Below are positions 1 through 6,498 of a stretch of DNA of 32,768 bases, piece after piece. Each line of letters begins with the position of its first letter. Position 1 is the stretch's first letter. The stretch lies in contig JAAYCS010000163.1 of the NCBI GenBank assembly GCA_012729655.1, positions 1 to 32,768 of the forward strand, in the 5' to 3' direction. The notes beneath the pieces were generated by a model. That model was not told the origin of the DNA. It saw only the letters and a program-made list of their open reading frames with translations, and did not search any database. The translations under genes were made by a program, and so were the position numbers. This DNA is from Desulfovibrionales bacterium. Lineage in GTDB: Bacteria; Desulfobacterota; Desulfovibrionia; Desulfovibrionales; Desulfomicrobiaceae.

Positions 1-546
1 GCCCTGGTCGGCATCATGTGGGCTGCCGGCATGGCCTTTGGCATCATCCTCATGGACCTCACGCCCGGATACAATGTGGACCTGATGAGCTACCTCTTCG
101 GCAGCCTCCTGGCCGTGCCCACCAGCGACATACTGATCATGGCAGTCCTGGATCTCGCCATCCTTGCCGTGGTCCTGTTCTGGTACAAGGATTTTCTGTC
201 CCTGTCCTTTGACGCCGAGTTCGCCCTTTCCACCGGAGTGCCTGTCCGCCTGCTCTACACCCTCATGCAGGTCATGACCGCAGTGACCGTGGTCATGGTC
301 ATTCAGGTGGCCGGATTGATTCTGGTCATTGCGCTTCTGACCATCCCACCCATGCTGGCTGAACTCTTCACCAGTTCCCTGTGGAAAATGATGGCCCTGG
401 CCACCCTGGCCAGCCTGGTCTTCTGCCTGGCCGGCCTGGCCCTGTCCTGGCACCTGGACCTGACATCAGGGGCAAGCATCATCGCCTTTGCAACGGCTGC
501 CTATCTTGGGGGATGGTGGATGCAATCCTGGCGGAGACGGGCATGA
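1..546 (+). CDS. znuB: Zn/Mn-type ABC transporter permease (ZnuB/ABC-3 family), C-terminal part
   Basis: The open frame runs in from the left edge, so the N-terminus is missing; 181 residues are visible. It is almost entirely hydrophobic, with about five membrane segments separated by short polar loops. The ABC-3 pattern is visible in the run VIALLTIPPMLAEL and in the later ALATLASLVFCLAGLALSW segment. ABC-3 permeases form the inner-membrane channel for zinc, manganese or iron chelates taken up by ZnuABC-type systems. The stop overlaps the start of a Fur-family regulator (ATGA), which supports a metal-uptake operon controlled by its last gene. Zinc is inferred from this neighbour; manganese or iron cannot be excluded from the visible part. 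Confidence 0.85.
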   Translation, partial: ALVGIMWAAGMAFGIILMDLTPGYNVDLMSYLFGSLLAVPTSDILIMAVLDLAILAVVLFWYKDFLSLSFDAEFALSTGVPVRLLYTLMQVMTAVTVVMVIQVAGLILVIALLTIPPMLAELFTSSLWKMMALATLASLVFCLAGLALSWHLDLTSGASIIAFATAAYLGGWWMQSWRRRA

Positions 547-1013
547 ACTCCAGGATGACCGTGAAGATGGCCAAGGATCGCCTGGCCAAATCAGGGCTGG
601 AAGCCACTGACCATCGGGTCCGGGTGCTCATGGCTGTGGGCAACACCACGCACCCCACCACGGTCCCGGAAATCCTGGAACTGGTCCGGGTCAGCAGGGA
701 TATCAACCGCGTCACGGTGTACCGGATTCTGGATTTGCTGGTGGAACACGCGGTCTTGAACCGGCTCGGACTCGGAGAGAAGTCCCAGCGCTTCTGTCTG
801 CGAGAGATGGACAGCCCTGGAGAGCACCCCCACTTCCACTGCACCCGTTGCGACCGTTACCTGTGTCTGGATGCACCGAGCCTGCCCATCGACCGGGGCG
901 CCCTGGCCAGACTGGCTCTGGACATCGACCACGTGGAAATCCACCTGGAAGGAATCTGTCCAGCCTGCCAAGGAAAAGAGTCTCTGTCCGATTCCGGGAA
1001 GGAGTCCGATTGA
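543..1013 (+). CDS. Fur-family metalloregulator, probably Zur-like
   Basis: A 156-residue Fur-family repressor. The N-terminal half is a winged helix with the typical stretch INRVTVYRILDLLVEHAVL. The C-terminal half has the His-rich HPHFHCTRC segment and a second pair in GICPACQ, which together give the two CxxC pairs of the structural zinc site. I chose the ATG at 543 because it overlaps the permease stop as ATGA and has GGAG at 533-536, 6 bases upstream; in-frame ATGs at 555 and 567 are alternatives. Fur-family proteins bind DNA as metal-loaded dimers and repress uptake genes. The location behind an ABC-3 permease suggests a zinc-responsive Zur role, but the sequence alone does not separate Zur from Fur or PerR. 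Confidence 0.88.
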   Translation: MNSRMTVKMAKDRLAKSGLEATDHRVRVLMAVGNTTHPTTVPEILELVRVSRDINRVTVYRILDLLVEHAVLNRLGLGEKSQRFCLREMDSPGEHPHFHCTRCDRYLCLDAPSLPIDRGALARLALDIDHVEIHLEGICPACQGKESLSDSGKESD

Positions 1014-1146
1014 TCCCCTGGCGCAGAGTTGCCTGCACCGCCATGCACGCAGCGGGCGGAGTCAAGACGCCCTAGTTCCCATCCTTGCCAGATTCGTCCC
1101 GGGCATTTACAAACGGCCCTGGTCTTCACCATTCAAGGAGCCGGAT

Positions 1147-1872
1147 ATGAAATTCCCTTCTTTCACCCTTCAGACCCTCGGCATTCTTGCCCTGGCCGCG
1201 GGCTTAGGTCTGGCCTTCAACGCCAACCGGCCGGACAGTCTGCCGTTAGTCCGTGTCCACGAAGTCGCGGTCCAGGCTTCCCCGCAGGACAATGAAATAA
1301 CCCTGCACGACGCGGCCCAGCTTTCTGCGTCCGGACAGGCTGTCTTCGTCGATGCGCGCGATGCATCGGACTATGCCCAGGGACATATCGCCGGGGCCTT
1401 GTCCCTCCCGGCCTTTTCCTTTACCCAGGACTTCCCCTTGGTGCGGGACAGCCTCCACAACTCGACGGTCATCACCTATTGCGACGGCGAACACTGTGAG
1501 CTGAGCCGTGACCTGGCCGAACAGCTGAAGGCTCATGGCCTGCGCAATGTCCGCGTGCTCAAAAATGGCTGGACTCTGTGGCGGGACAAAGGGCTGCCCA
1601 CCGCCACGGGCCAGGAACCCCTGCTCCGGGAACCCCAGGAACTGGAACATCCGGCGCAGGAATCCCTTTCGCAGGAGACCCCGCGGCTGGAGCATGCGCC
1701 GCAACAGACCATGCCGGACGGGCCTGCGCCAGAGCAGTCAACGCCAGAGGGGATCGCCCACCCGCAGGAGCCGGCGCAAGAAAAGTCCGCGCCGCAGGAA
1801 GCCACGCCGCAGGAACCGTTGCTCCAAAAGACTCCGCCCCAAGAATCAAAGCCCACGGGAGACCAATCATGA
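1147..1872 (+). CDS. Membrane-anchored rhodanese-domain protein with QExxP-repeat tail
   Basis: 241 residues. The start ATG at 1147 has AAGGAG at 1135-1140, 6 bases upstream. Residues about 5-23 form one hydrophobic helix (signal anchor or uncleaved signal), so the rest probably lies in the periplasm. A single rhodanese domain follows (about residues 48-155), with FVDARDASDYAQGHI as the first conserved block and an active-site loop YCDGEHCELS carrying the catalytic-type Cys. Rhodaneses bind persulfide sulfur; the substrate here is unknown. From about residue 156 to the end the protein is low-complexity, rich in Gln, Glu and Pro, with an irregular five-residue QExxP period. The stop overlaps the next start (ATGA), so it is probably co-translated with the MauE/DoxX-like protein. 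Confidence 0.87.
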   Translation: MKFPSFTLQTLGILALAAGLGLAFNANRPDSLPLVRVHEVAVQASPQDNEITLHDAAQLSASGQAVFVDARDASDYAQGHIAGALSLPAFSFTQDFPLVRDSLHNSTVITYCDGEHCELSRDLAEQLKAHGLRNVRVLKNGWTLWRDKGLPTATGQEPLLREPQELEHPAQESLSQETPRLEHAPQQTMPDGPAPEQSTPEGIAHPQEPAQEKSAPQEATPQEPLLQKTPPQESKPTGDQS

Positions 1873-2309
1873 CTGCAACAGGCTTGGCCCAGGCTTCGCG
1901 CATGGCTTTGGCATGTGTTTTTCTCGCTGCGGCCCCACATAAAATCCTGGTTCCGGCGGAGTTCGCCCAAAGCCTGTCCAGCTACCAGATTCTTCCGGAC
2001 ATGCTGATCAATTTCATCGCGCTCACCTTGCCTTGGCTGGAAATGCTCGTGGCCTTCCTGCTCCTCTGCCAGGTCTGGACAGGGCCGTCCCTGCTCCTGG
2101 CCAACGCGATGCTCACGGTTTTTCTCGGGGCCCTCGTCCTAGCGTACGTCAGGGGGATCGACATAGCCTGTGGGTGTTTCAGCTCCTTACGCACCCCTTC
2201 TGACGCCATGACCCTGTACATCGCGCGGGACGCTGCGTTCCTGGTTCTGGGTCTGATCGCGGCCTGGTTGCACGCAAACGGCCTGAAAAGAAAGACACTG
2301 GATGGATGA
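1869..2309 (+). CDS. MauE/DoxX-like integral membrane protein
   Basis: 146 residues with four predicted membrane helices. The ATG at 1869 overlaps the upstream stop. The motif DIACGCFSS between helices is characteristic of the MauE/DoxX-like redox-associated family, whose members are linked to periplasmic thiol or disulfide handling or to electron-transfer proteins. Translational coupling to a periplasmic-type rhodanese suggests the pair handles sulfane sulfur or thiols at the membrane. That functional link is inference; neither substrate nor electron partner can be read from the sequence. No clear terminator follows; the 209 bases to the next gene contain only an inverted repeat at 2477-2496. 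Confidence 0.8.
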   Translation: MTATGLAQASRMALACVFLAAAPHKILVPAEFAQSLSSYQILPDMLINFIALTLPWLEMLVAFLLLCQVWTGPSLLLANAMLTVFLGALVLAYVRGIDIACGCFSSLRTPSDAMTLYIARDAAFLVLGLIAAWLHANGLKRKTLDG

Positions 2310-2476
2310 CCTGCAGCGTCAGATCTCAGCCAGCTTGATGGCCAGCGTACCTGGCCGCCTGAAAAGGGTGGGGCGTGATGGCTGGGGTTCGGGGCGCTGA
2401 TTTTCACCCAGCCAAGGTTATGCCTGCACTGCTGCGGTGTCTGCGGCTCGGGTTTGCCTTCCTTGGGCGGCCTGCA

Positions 2477-2496
2477 TGCGGGCCGCAGGGCCCGCA
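2477..2496. repeat. Perfect 8-bp inverted repeat between convergent genes
   Basis: TGCGGGCC (2477-2484) and GGCCCGCA (2489-2496) are perfectly complementary around a GCAG loop. They sit in the 209-base gap between the MauE/DoxX-like gene and the hydrolase gene that ends at 2519. The A-run follows the hairpin on the + strand, and on the - strand the T-run precedes it, so it is not a canonical intrinsic terminator in either direction. It could still act as an mRNA 3'-end stabiliser. A partly overlapping alternative stem (GCGGCC/GGCCGC, 2467-2486) exists. I see nothing else in this gap. Confidence 0.5.
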
Positions 2497-2518
2497 AAAA
2501 GTGTCAGGCCAGCGCAAA

Positions 2519-3169
2519 TTATCTCCCGCCTGAATCAGAAGCCCCGCCATCAAGTGGCAGAATGGCCACCTGAACCACCCCCTGAAGAAGGCGGGCAAAC
2601 TCCCTGGCATCGCTGTCGCTGCCAACCAGCGATCCGTAATGCATGGGCACAGTCAGACCAGGCATGATGTCTTTGGCCGCAGCCGCAGCTTCGGCCGCTG
2701 TCATGACGTAGGTGCCTGAAACGGGCAGCATGGCCACATCGACCCGGATACCCGTCATTTCAGGGATACGATCTGTGTCTCCGGCGTGGTAAAAGCGAAG
2801 TCCGTCCATCAGGAGCACAAAACCAAGCCAGCCGTTTTTTTGGGGATGAAATTTCTTGCCCACGTTGTAGGCGGGCATCACCTCCACCCTCACCCCGGCC
2901 ACGTCGAGTGTGTCTCCCGGAACCACGATGCGCACATCACCCGTGAGTTTCTTCAACCCTGTTTTTTCAGTCACAATGATCGTGTCCGGCCTCGCGATTT
3001 TGGCCACATCCTCCGACGAGCAGTGATCGTAATGACTGTGTGTGATGAGGATGAGGTCGGCCTTGGGACCTGCCTGGATCTGATACGGATCGATGTACAC
3101 AATCCTGGAGCCACGGATCAGGAAAGACGAATGGCCAAACCAGGTCAACATGTCTTGAGGAATGGTCAT
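2519..3169 (-). CDS. Metallo-beta-lactamase-fold metal-dependent hydrolase (UlaG/UPF0173-like)
   Basis: 216 residues. The frame is open to an ATG at 3187, but the ATG at 3169 has GGAGG at 3175-3179, 5 bases upstream, so I chose it. The HxHxDH metal-binding signature is present as LITHSHYDHCS, followed by YHAGDTD and MHYGSLVG, which supply the other metal ligands expected of this fold. N-terminal WFGHSSFLI and YIDPY are typical of the small UlaG-like/UPF0173 hydrolases, whose substrates are mostly unknown. It lies directly downstream of the rhodanese/ferritin-like gene on the same strand and is presumably co-transcribed with it. MBL-fold proteins paired with rhodaneses are often persulfide dioxygenases, but this protein looks like the UlaG branch, so I do not assign that reaction. 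Confidence 0.85.
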   Translation of the reverse strand: MTIPQDMLTWFGHSSFLIRGSRIVYIDPYQIQAGPKADLILITHSHYDHCSSEDVAKIARPDTIIVTEKTGLKKLTGDVRIVVPGDTLDVAGVRVEVMPAYNVGKKFHPQKNGWLGFVLLMDGLRFYHAGDTDRIPEMTGIRVDVAMLPVSGTYVMTAAEAAAAAKDIMPGLTVPMHYGSLVGSDSDAREFARLLQGVVQVAILPLDGGASDSGGR

Positions 3170-3186
3170 GGATGCCTCCGTACTCA

Positions 3187-4020
3187 TTAGGCCATCGTTT
3201 CATCGAGAAGCTGACCCAGACGCTCCAGATGGGCCTTCTCCTCGCCCGCGATCTGCTCCAGAATCTGCCGGTTCTCGTCGCTTTTGGTCCAGGCTGCCGC
3301 TCGCGAATAAAGGTCCAGGGCCTGGGCTTCGATGGACATGGCCATGGACACGACATCCACCACACTGTCGAAGTCTGGTTTGAACCGGTCCATGTAGTCC
3401 TCGGTAGTCAGCCCCCCCTCCATGAACGGCGAGACCAGGGAACACTCAAAAGCCCCCCGGTCGTCTTGCCCTGTCAGGCGGGTATACTCGGCAAAAAGCC
3501 GGTCCTTGTGCTTGATCTCGATCTCAGCCAGCAGGCGGAAGACGCTTTTGACCCTCTCGTCCTGAACCCGGTCCAGCATCTTCAGATAGAAGTCCCGCAG
3601 CCCGTCTTCGAGAGAATAGGCCATGGCCAGAATCTTTTCAGCGCTGTTCAGTTCGGCAAACAGGTCCACCCCTTCATCTTCCCCCCCGAACGCGCTCTGC
3701 CCGTTCCAGGCCTTATAGCCACCACTCAGATTGATGACATGATCGTATCCCTTGCCCGACAGGGTCTGGGAGGCCACCCGGCTGCGACCGCCGATGGCGC
3801 AATAGACAACCACAGGCTTGGAAGGATCGATCTCCTCCAGCCTGTCGGTCAGCTCGGGCAATGGAACCAGCTTGGCCCCAGGGATATGTCCGGCTTCGTA
3901 TTCGCCCGGTTGACGGACATCGAGGATGGTCACCTCCTGCAGGGTCTTGTCGGACAGGTATTCCCTGACATCTGCAGCACTCATGGATTGGACCGGTGTA
4001 AAGAACTGTTTCCAACGCAT
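3187..4020 (-). CDS. Rhodanese domain fused to ferritin-like (rubrerythrin-type) diiron domain
   Basis: 277 residues in two domains. Residues about 10-110 are a rhodanese domain: VTILDVRQPGEYEAGHIPGA, active-site loop VYCAIGGRSR, and GGYKAW at the end. Residues about 125-277 form a four-helix ferritin-like domain with carboxylate and histidine ligands visible as EIEIKH and GEEKAH (two ExxH motifs) plus Glu in the helices beginning AMAYSLEDGL and AMSIEAQAL. This is the expected ligand set of a non-haem diiron site. No C-terminal rubredoxin domain is present, unlike classical rubrerythrin. GGAGG lies 9 bases upstream of the ATG. The fusion is known from anaerobes and suggests a link between sulfane sulfur and peroxide or oxygen defence. 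It is divergent from arsR-hgcAB and shares a 127-base intergenic region with it. Confidence 0.88.
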   Translation of the reverse strand: MRWKQFFTPVQSMSAADVREYLSDKTLQEVTILDVRQPGEYEAGHIPGAKLVPLPELTDRLEEIDPSKPVVVYCAIGGRSRVASQTLSGKGYDHVINLSGGYKAWNGQSAFGGEDEGVDLFAELNSAEKILAMAYSLEDGLRDFYLKMLDRVQDERVKSVFRLLAEIEIKHKDRLFAEYTRLTGQDDRGAFECSLVSPFMEGGLTTEDYMDRFKPDFDSVVDVVSMAMSIEAQALDLYSRAAAWTKSDENRQILEQIAGEEKAHLERLGQLLDETMA

Positions 4021-4092
4021 AGGGCACTTCCTCCCACGATATGTGATTGATCATGCCTCTGGATGGATGAAAATTCAACATGTCTTGGTGTG

Positions 4093-4120
4093 TTGACATG
4101 AAGCCACGCTTATCGTTAAT
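4093..4120 (+). promoter_or_regulatory. Candidate sigma-70 promoter for arsR-hgcAB
   Basis: A perfect -35 hexamer TTGACA (4093-4098) is followed after 16 bases by GTTAAT (4115-4120), which matches four of six -10 positions. The predicted start of transcription lies about 20 bases before the arsR ATG at 4148. The region is AT-rich compared with its surroundings. The assignment is by inspection only. Confidence 0.5.
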
Positions 4121-4127
4121 TTACGAT
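4112..4127. promoter_or_regulatory. Candidate ArsR operator overlapping the -10 region
   Basis: ATCGT (4112-4116) and ACGAT (4123-4127) are inverted repeats separated by six A/T bases. ArsR/SmtB regulators bind imperfect inverted repeats near their own promoters, and this one overlaps the proposed -10 hexamer of arsR. Binding here would block transcription of arsR-hgcAB, so autoregulation is likely. The site is inferred from position and symmetry only. Confidence 0.45.
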
Positions 4128-4147
4128 CATACTGTCATGGAACACGC

Positions 4148-4417
4148 ATGAACAAAGATCACAATCTGGCCGTGCTCTGCAAGGCCCTGGGGCACCCAGC
4201 CCGGGTGGCCATCCTCCGGCATCTGCTGCAGGTGGACCGCTGCATCTGCGGCGACATCGTGAACATCCTGCCCCTGGCCCAGTCCACGGTCAGCCAGCAC
4301 CTCAAGCAGCTGAAGGAGGCCGGTCTGATCCGCGGTGAGATTGAAGGACCGTGCATCTGCTACTGCGCGGACAAAAATCGCCTGGCCGAACTCAAAAACC
4401 TCATCACCGCACTGTAG
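4148..4417 (+). CDS. arsR: ArsR/SmtB-family regulator of the hgcAB operon
   Basis: 89 residues forming a single winged-helix domain. The HTH is visible as [20 protein letters not shown], preceded by [14 protein letters not shown], both typical of ArsR. Metal or thiol sensing is suggested by C32 and C34 (RCICGD, at the helix-3 CxC position of ArsR-type sensors) and a Cys cluster C69/C71/C73 near the wing. These proteins repress DNA and release it on metal or metalloid binding. hgcA follows after 6 bases, so the two are almost certainly one transcript. An arsR-like gene next to hgcA, and co-transcribed with it, is known from other mercury-methylating sulfate reducers. Whether the inducer is Hg, As or another signal cannot be read from the sequence. 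Confidence 0.93.
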   Translation: MNKDHNLAVLCKALGHPARVAILRHLLQVDRCICGDIVNILPLAQSTVSQHLKQLKEAGLIRGEIEGPCICYCADKNRLAELKNLITAL

Positions 4418-4423
4418 GCCCTT

Positions 4424-5608
4424 ATGAAACCGCTGCAGCCCTTTCCCATGGCGCCTTCCGGATCCTGCGAGGCTCCTTGCTCAGGGACCGAAATCTCCAA
4501 GCCGACCCCCTCGGCTCCGGGAGCGTGCTGAGGACCTCCGCCGGCCCCTGGTGCAGGGGTGGACGACCTTCCTGGCTATCGCATCGAACCTTATGTGGAT
4601 ACGTTCATGCCCACCGCCGCAGGGCGCATTCCTCGCGTCCGGACCAGTCCCACGGCCTGGGACCGGCTCGGGACCTGCCGGGCCCGGCTGGGCCTGGACC
4701 GCAATCAATATATCGTCAACCCTGGCCTTTTTGCCGTAGGCCTGCCCGACGCCGGTTCGCCCGTGGTCGTCACCGCCAACTACAAGCTGACCTTCGACAC
4801 GGTCCGCTTCGCCCTGGCCGGGCGGGACGTCTGGCTGCTGGTGGTGGACACGCGCGGCATCAACGTCTGGTGCGCGGGCGGCAAGGGCACCTTCAACGCA
4901 GCCGGCGTCAGCGAGCAGGTCAGAAAGACCGGGCTCGAGCGCGTCGTGTCCCACCGTCAGCTGATCCTGCCCCAGCTCGGGGCCAACGGAGTGCGGGCCC
5001 TCGACCTGCGCAGGACCTGCGGGTTCGAGGCCGTGTTCGGACCCGTCCGGGCCGAGGACCTGCCCCGCTACCTGGACCAAGGCATCGACGAGGCCATGCG
5101 CGAGGTGACCTTCACCCTGCGGGAGCGGGCCACCGTCATCCCCGTGGAGCTGGTCCTGGGCTGGAAGCCCATCCTGGGCGCCTTGGCCGTGGCGGCGGTC
5201 CTGAGCCTTTTCGGGTACGGATTCTCCCTCGGGGCCGTCTGGAGCCGCTGGCTGGTGGCGGCAGGAGGCACCATCATGGGCCTCTTCTGCGGCGCGGTCC
5301 TCTTCCCTCTGCTCCTGCCGTGGCTGCCGCGCGCCTTTTCCCTGGGGGGGGCCGGACTCGGGCTGGCCGGCGCCCAGGTGCTGCCCCTTTTCTTCCCGCA
5401 CGCCCCCTGGCCGGCACTGGCCGGGGCGGGGATGTGGACCGCCGTCCTCTCGTCCTGGCTGGGCCTCAATTTCACGGGTTCCACGCCCTACACCTCGCCG
5501 TCGGGCGTGGAGAGGGAGATGCGCCGGGCCATCCCGGTTCTGGCGGCCTGCACCCTGCTGGCGTTGGTCCTGTTCGTGGCCGGAGGCTTCGCCGGTGGAT
5601 CGGCATGA
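4424..5608 (+). CDS. hgcA: Mercury methylation corrinoid protein HgcA, probable selenoprotein (in-frame UGA, residue 36)
   Basis: HgcA transfers a methyl group from its corrinoid to Hg(II). The diagnostic cap-helix motif NVWCAGGK is at residues 147-154, with the Cys that coordinates cobalt at 150, inside a CdhD-like corrinoid domain (ANYKLTFD and VVDTRGINVW nearby). About five membrane helices follow from residue 245 to the end, the known HgcA plan. The conventional open frame starts only at GTG 4559, which has no spaced ribosome site. The same frame extends upstream through a single TGA (4529-4531) to ATG 4424, 6 bases after arsR. That gives 394 residues with C15, C19, C35 and a residue-36 UGA in the context AC-UGA-GPPP. 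A SECIS-like hairpin follows. Identity is nearly certain; selenocysteine is a strong inference. The alternatives are initiation at 4559 or 4607, or a nonsense mutation. Confidence 0.93.
4532..4569 (+). promoter_or_regulatory. Candidate bacterial SECIS element downstream of the hgcA UGA codon
   Basis: Thirteen bases after the in-frame TGA (4529-4531) lies a 6-bp stem, CCCCTG (4545-4550) with CAGGGG (4554-4559). The apex reads GGTG, so if the last G-C pair opens the loop becomes GGUGC. A short internal loop with an unpaired U (4560) and CC/GG pairs (4541-4542/4561-4562) extend it, and AGG/CCU (4531-4533/4567-4569) could close the base. In the classical E. coli element the upper stem begins about 11 bases after UGA and carries GGU in its apical loop, which SelB reads. 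The spacing and apex here agree. The structure was found by eye; no folding energy was computed. Confidence 0.6.
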
Positions 5609-5880
5609 AACGCTACCGCCACCTCGAAAACGTGACCACCTTGACCTATGACAAAGCCAAGTGCGTGGGCTGCGGCCTGTGCGCCACGGTCTGCCCGCAC
5701 CGCATCTTCGCCCTGCAAGGCGGCAAGGCCGAAGTCCTGGACCGCGAGGCTTGCATGGAGTGCGGGGCCTGCGCCCTGAACTGCCCCACCGCGGCCATCA
5801 CGGTCACACCCGGTGTGGGCTGCGCCCAGTACATCATCCAGACCTGGTTGCCGGGCAAGCGCAGGACGTCCTGCTGCTGA
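5605..5880 (+). CDS. hgcB: Mercury methylation ferredoxin HgcB
   Basis: 91 residues. The start overlaps the hgcA stop (ATGA), so the two are translationally coupled. Two [4Fe-4S] motifs are complete: CVGCGLCATVCP (C20, C23, C26, C30) and CMECGACALNCP (C50, C53, C56, C60). C73 in the GVGCAQYI segment and the terminal pair C90-C91 match the extra conserved cysteines of HgcB. HgcB reduces the HgcA corrinoid to Co(I) for remethylation, and the terminal Cys pair is thought to bind and deliver Hg(II). All residues needed for that role are intact. Together with HgcA this predicts a mercury-methylating organism. Confidence 0.96.
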   Translation: MKRYRHLENVTTLTYDKAKCVGCGLCATVCPHRIFALQGGKAEVLDREACMECGACALNCPTAAITVTPGVGCAQYIIQTWLPGKRRTSCC

Positions 5881-5939
5881 ATCCTTGACCACGGCCCCGA
5901 AATGGCTGATCTTTTCGCTTCCAAATCACGGAGGACACC

Positions 5940-6494
5940 ATGCTCGACCGCGCTGAAGCGCTGGCCTTGCTCAAGGCCAGCGCCCCCGACCAACTCTATG
6001 TCCACGCCCTGGAAACCGAAGCCGTCATGCGCGCCCTGGCCGAACGCCTCGGCCACAATCAGGAGGTCTGGGGCCTGGCCGGTCTGCTGCACGACCTCGA
6101 CTACCCGGAAACCAAGGACACGCCCGGAAAGCACGGCCTGCTGACCGCGGAAACCCTGACCGGCAAGCTGCCGGACGACGCCGTGCAGGCCATCGCCCGC
6201 CACAACGAGATGAACGGCAACCTGCCCCAGACCCCCTTCGACTTCGCCCTGCGCTGCGGCGAGACCGTCACCGGGCTGATCCACACCGCCGCCCTGGTCC
6301 GCCCCACCCGCATGCAGGGCATGGAGGCCAAGAGCCTGAAGAAAAAGATGAAGGACAAGGCCTTCGCCGCCTCGGTCTGCCGCGAAACCATCAAGGAATG
6401 CGAGAAGATCGGCCTGGAGCTGGCCGACTTCCTGACCCTGGCCATAGGAGCCATCACGGGCATCGAGGCCGAGGTGGGACTGGCGGCGTCCTGA
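5940..6494 (+). CDS. HD-domain (HDIG-type) metal-dependent hydrolase
   Basis: 184 residues. The ATG at 5940 has GGAGG at 5930-5934, 5 bases upstream. The HD signature is LLHDLDYPE (H51-D52), with an earlier His in YVHALETEAVM (H22) and later His residues in GKHG and ARHNEMNG that fit the remaining metal ligands. HD proteins of this size are phosphohydrolases acting on nucleotides or related phosphoesters; the substrate is unknown. It starts 59 bases after hgcB and ends 4 bases before recC on the same strand, so it could bridge the hgcAB and recCBD transcription units. I see no feature that ties it to mercury methylation. Confidence 0.85.
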   Translation: MLDRAEALALLKASAPDQLYVHALETEAVMRALAERLGHNQEVWGLAGLLHDLDYPETKDTPGKHGLLTAETLTGKLPDDAVQAIARHNEMNGNLPQTPFDFALRCGETVTGLIHTAALVRPTRMQGMEAKSLKKKMKDKAFAASVCRETIKECEKIGLELADFLTLAIGAITGIEAEVGLAAS

Positions 6495-6498
6495 CTCC

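Noticed and set aside
2467-2500. Intergenic GC hairpin as a terminator
   Set aside because: The A-run is on the wrong side for either strand, so it lacks the U-tract of an intrinsic terminator.
4834-5256. Matches to the E. coli Chi octamer GCTGGTGG (also near 736 and 13970)
   Set aside because: Several copies are expected by chance in GC-rich coding DNA with frequent Leu-Val codons, and the Chi sequence of this organism is unknown.
4559-5608. hgcA starting at GTG 4559
   Set aside because: The GTG is inside a stable hairpin with a purine run directly adjacent and no spacing. It would leave 141 bases after arsR without function, although the same frame is coding-like there. Kept as the main alternative.
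4351-5880. A 509-codon open frame spanning hgcA and ending as hgcB
   Set aside because: Only the last 91 residues are HgcB. The rest is the out-of-frame shadow of hgcA in GC-rich DNA; the hgcA frame carries all corrinoid-domain and membrane motifs.
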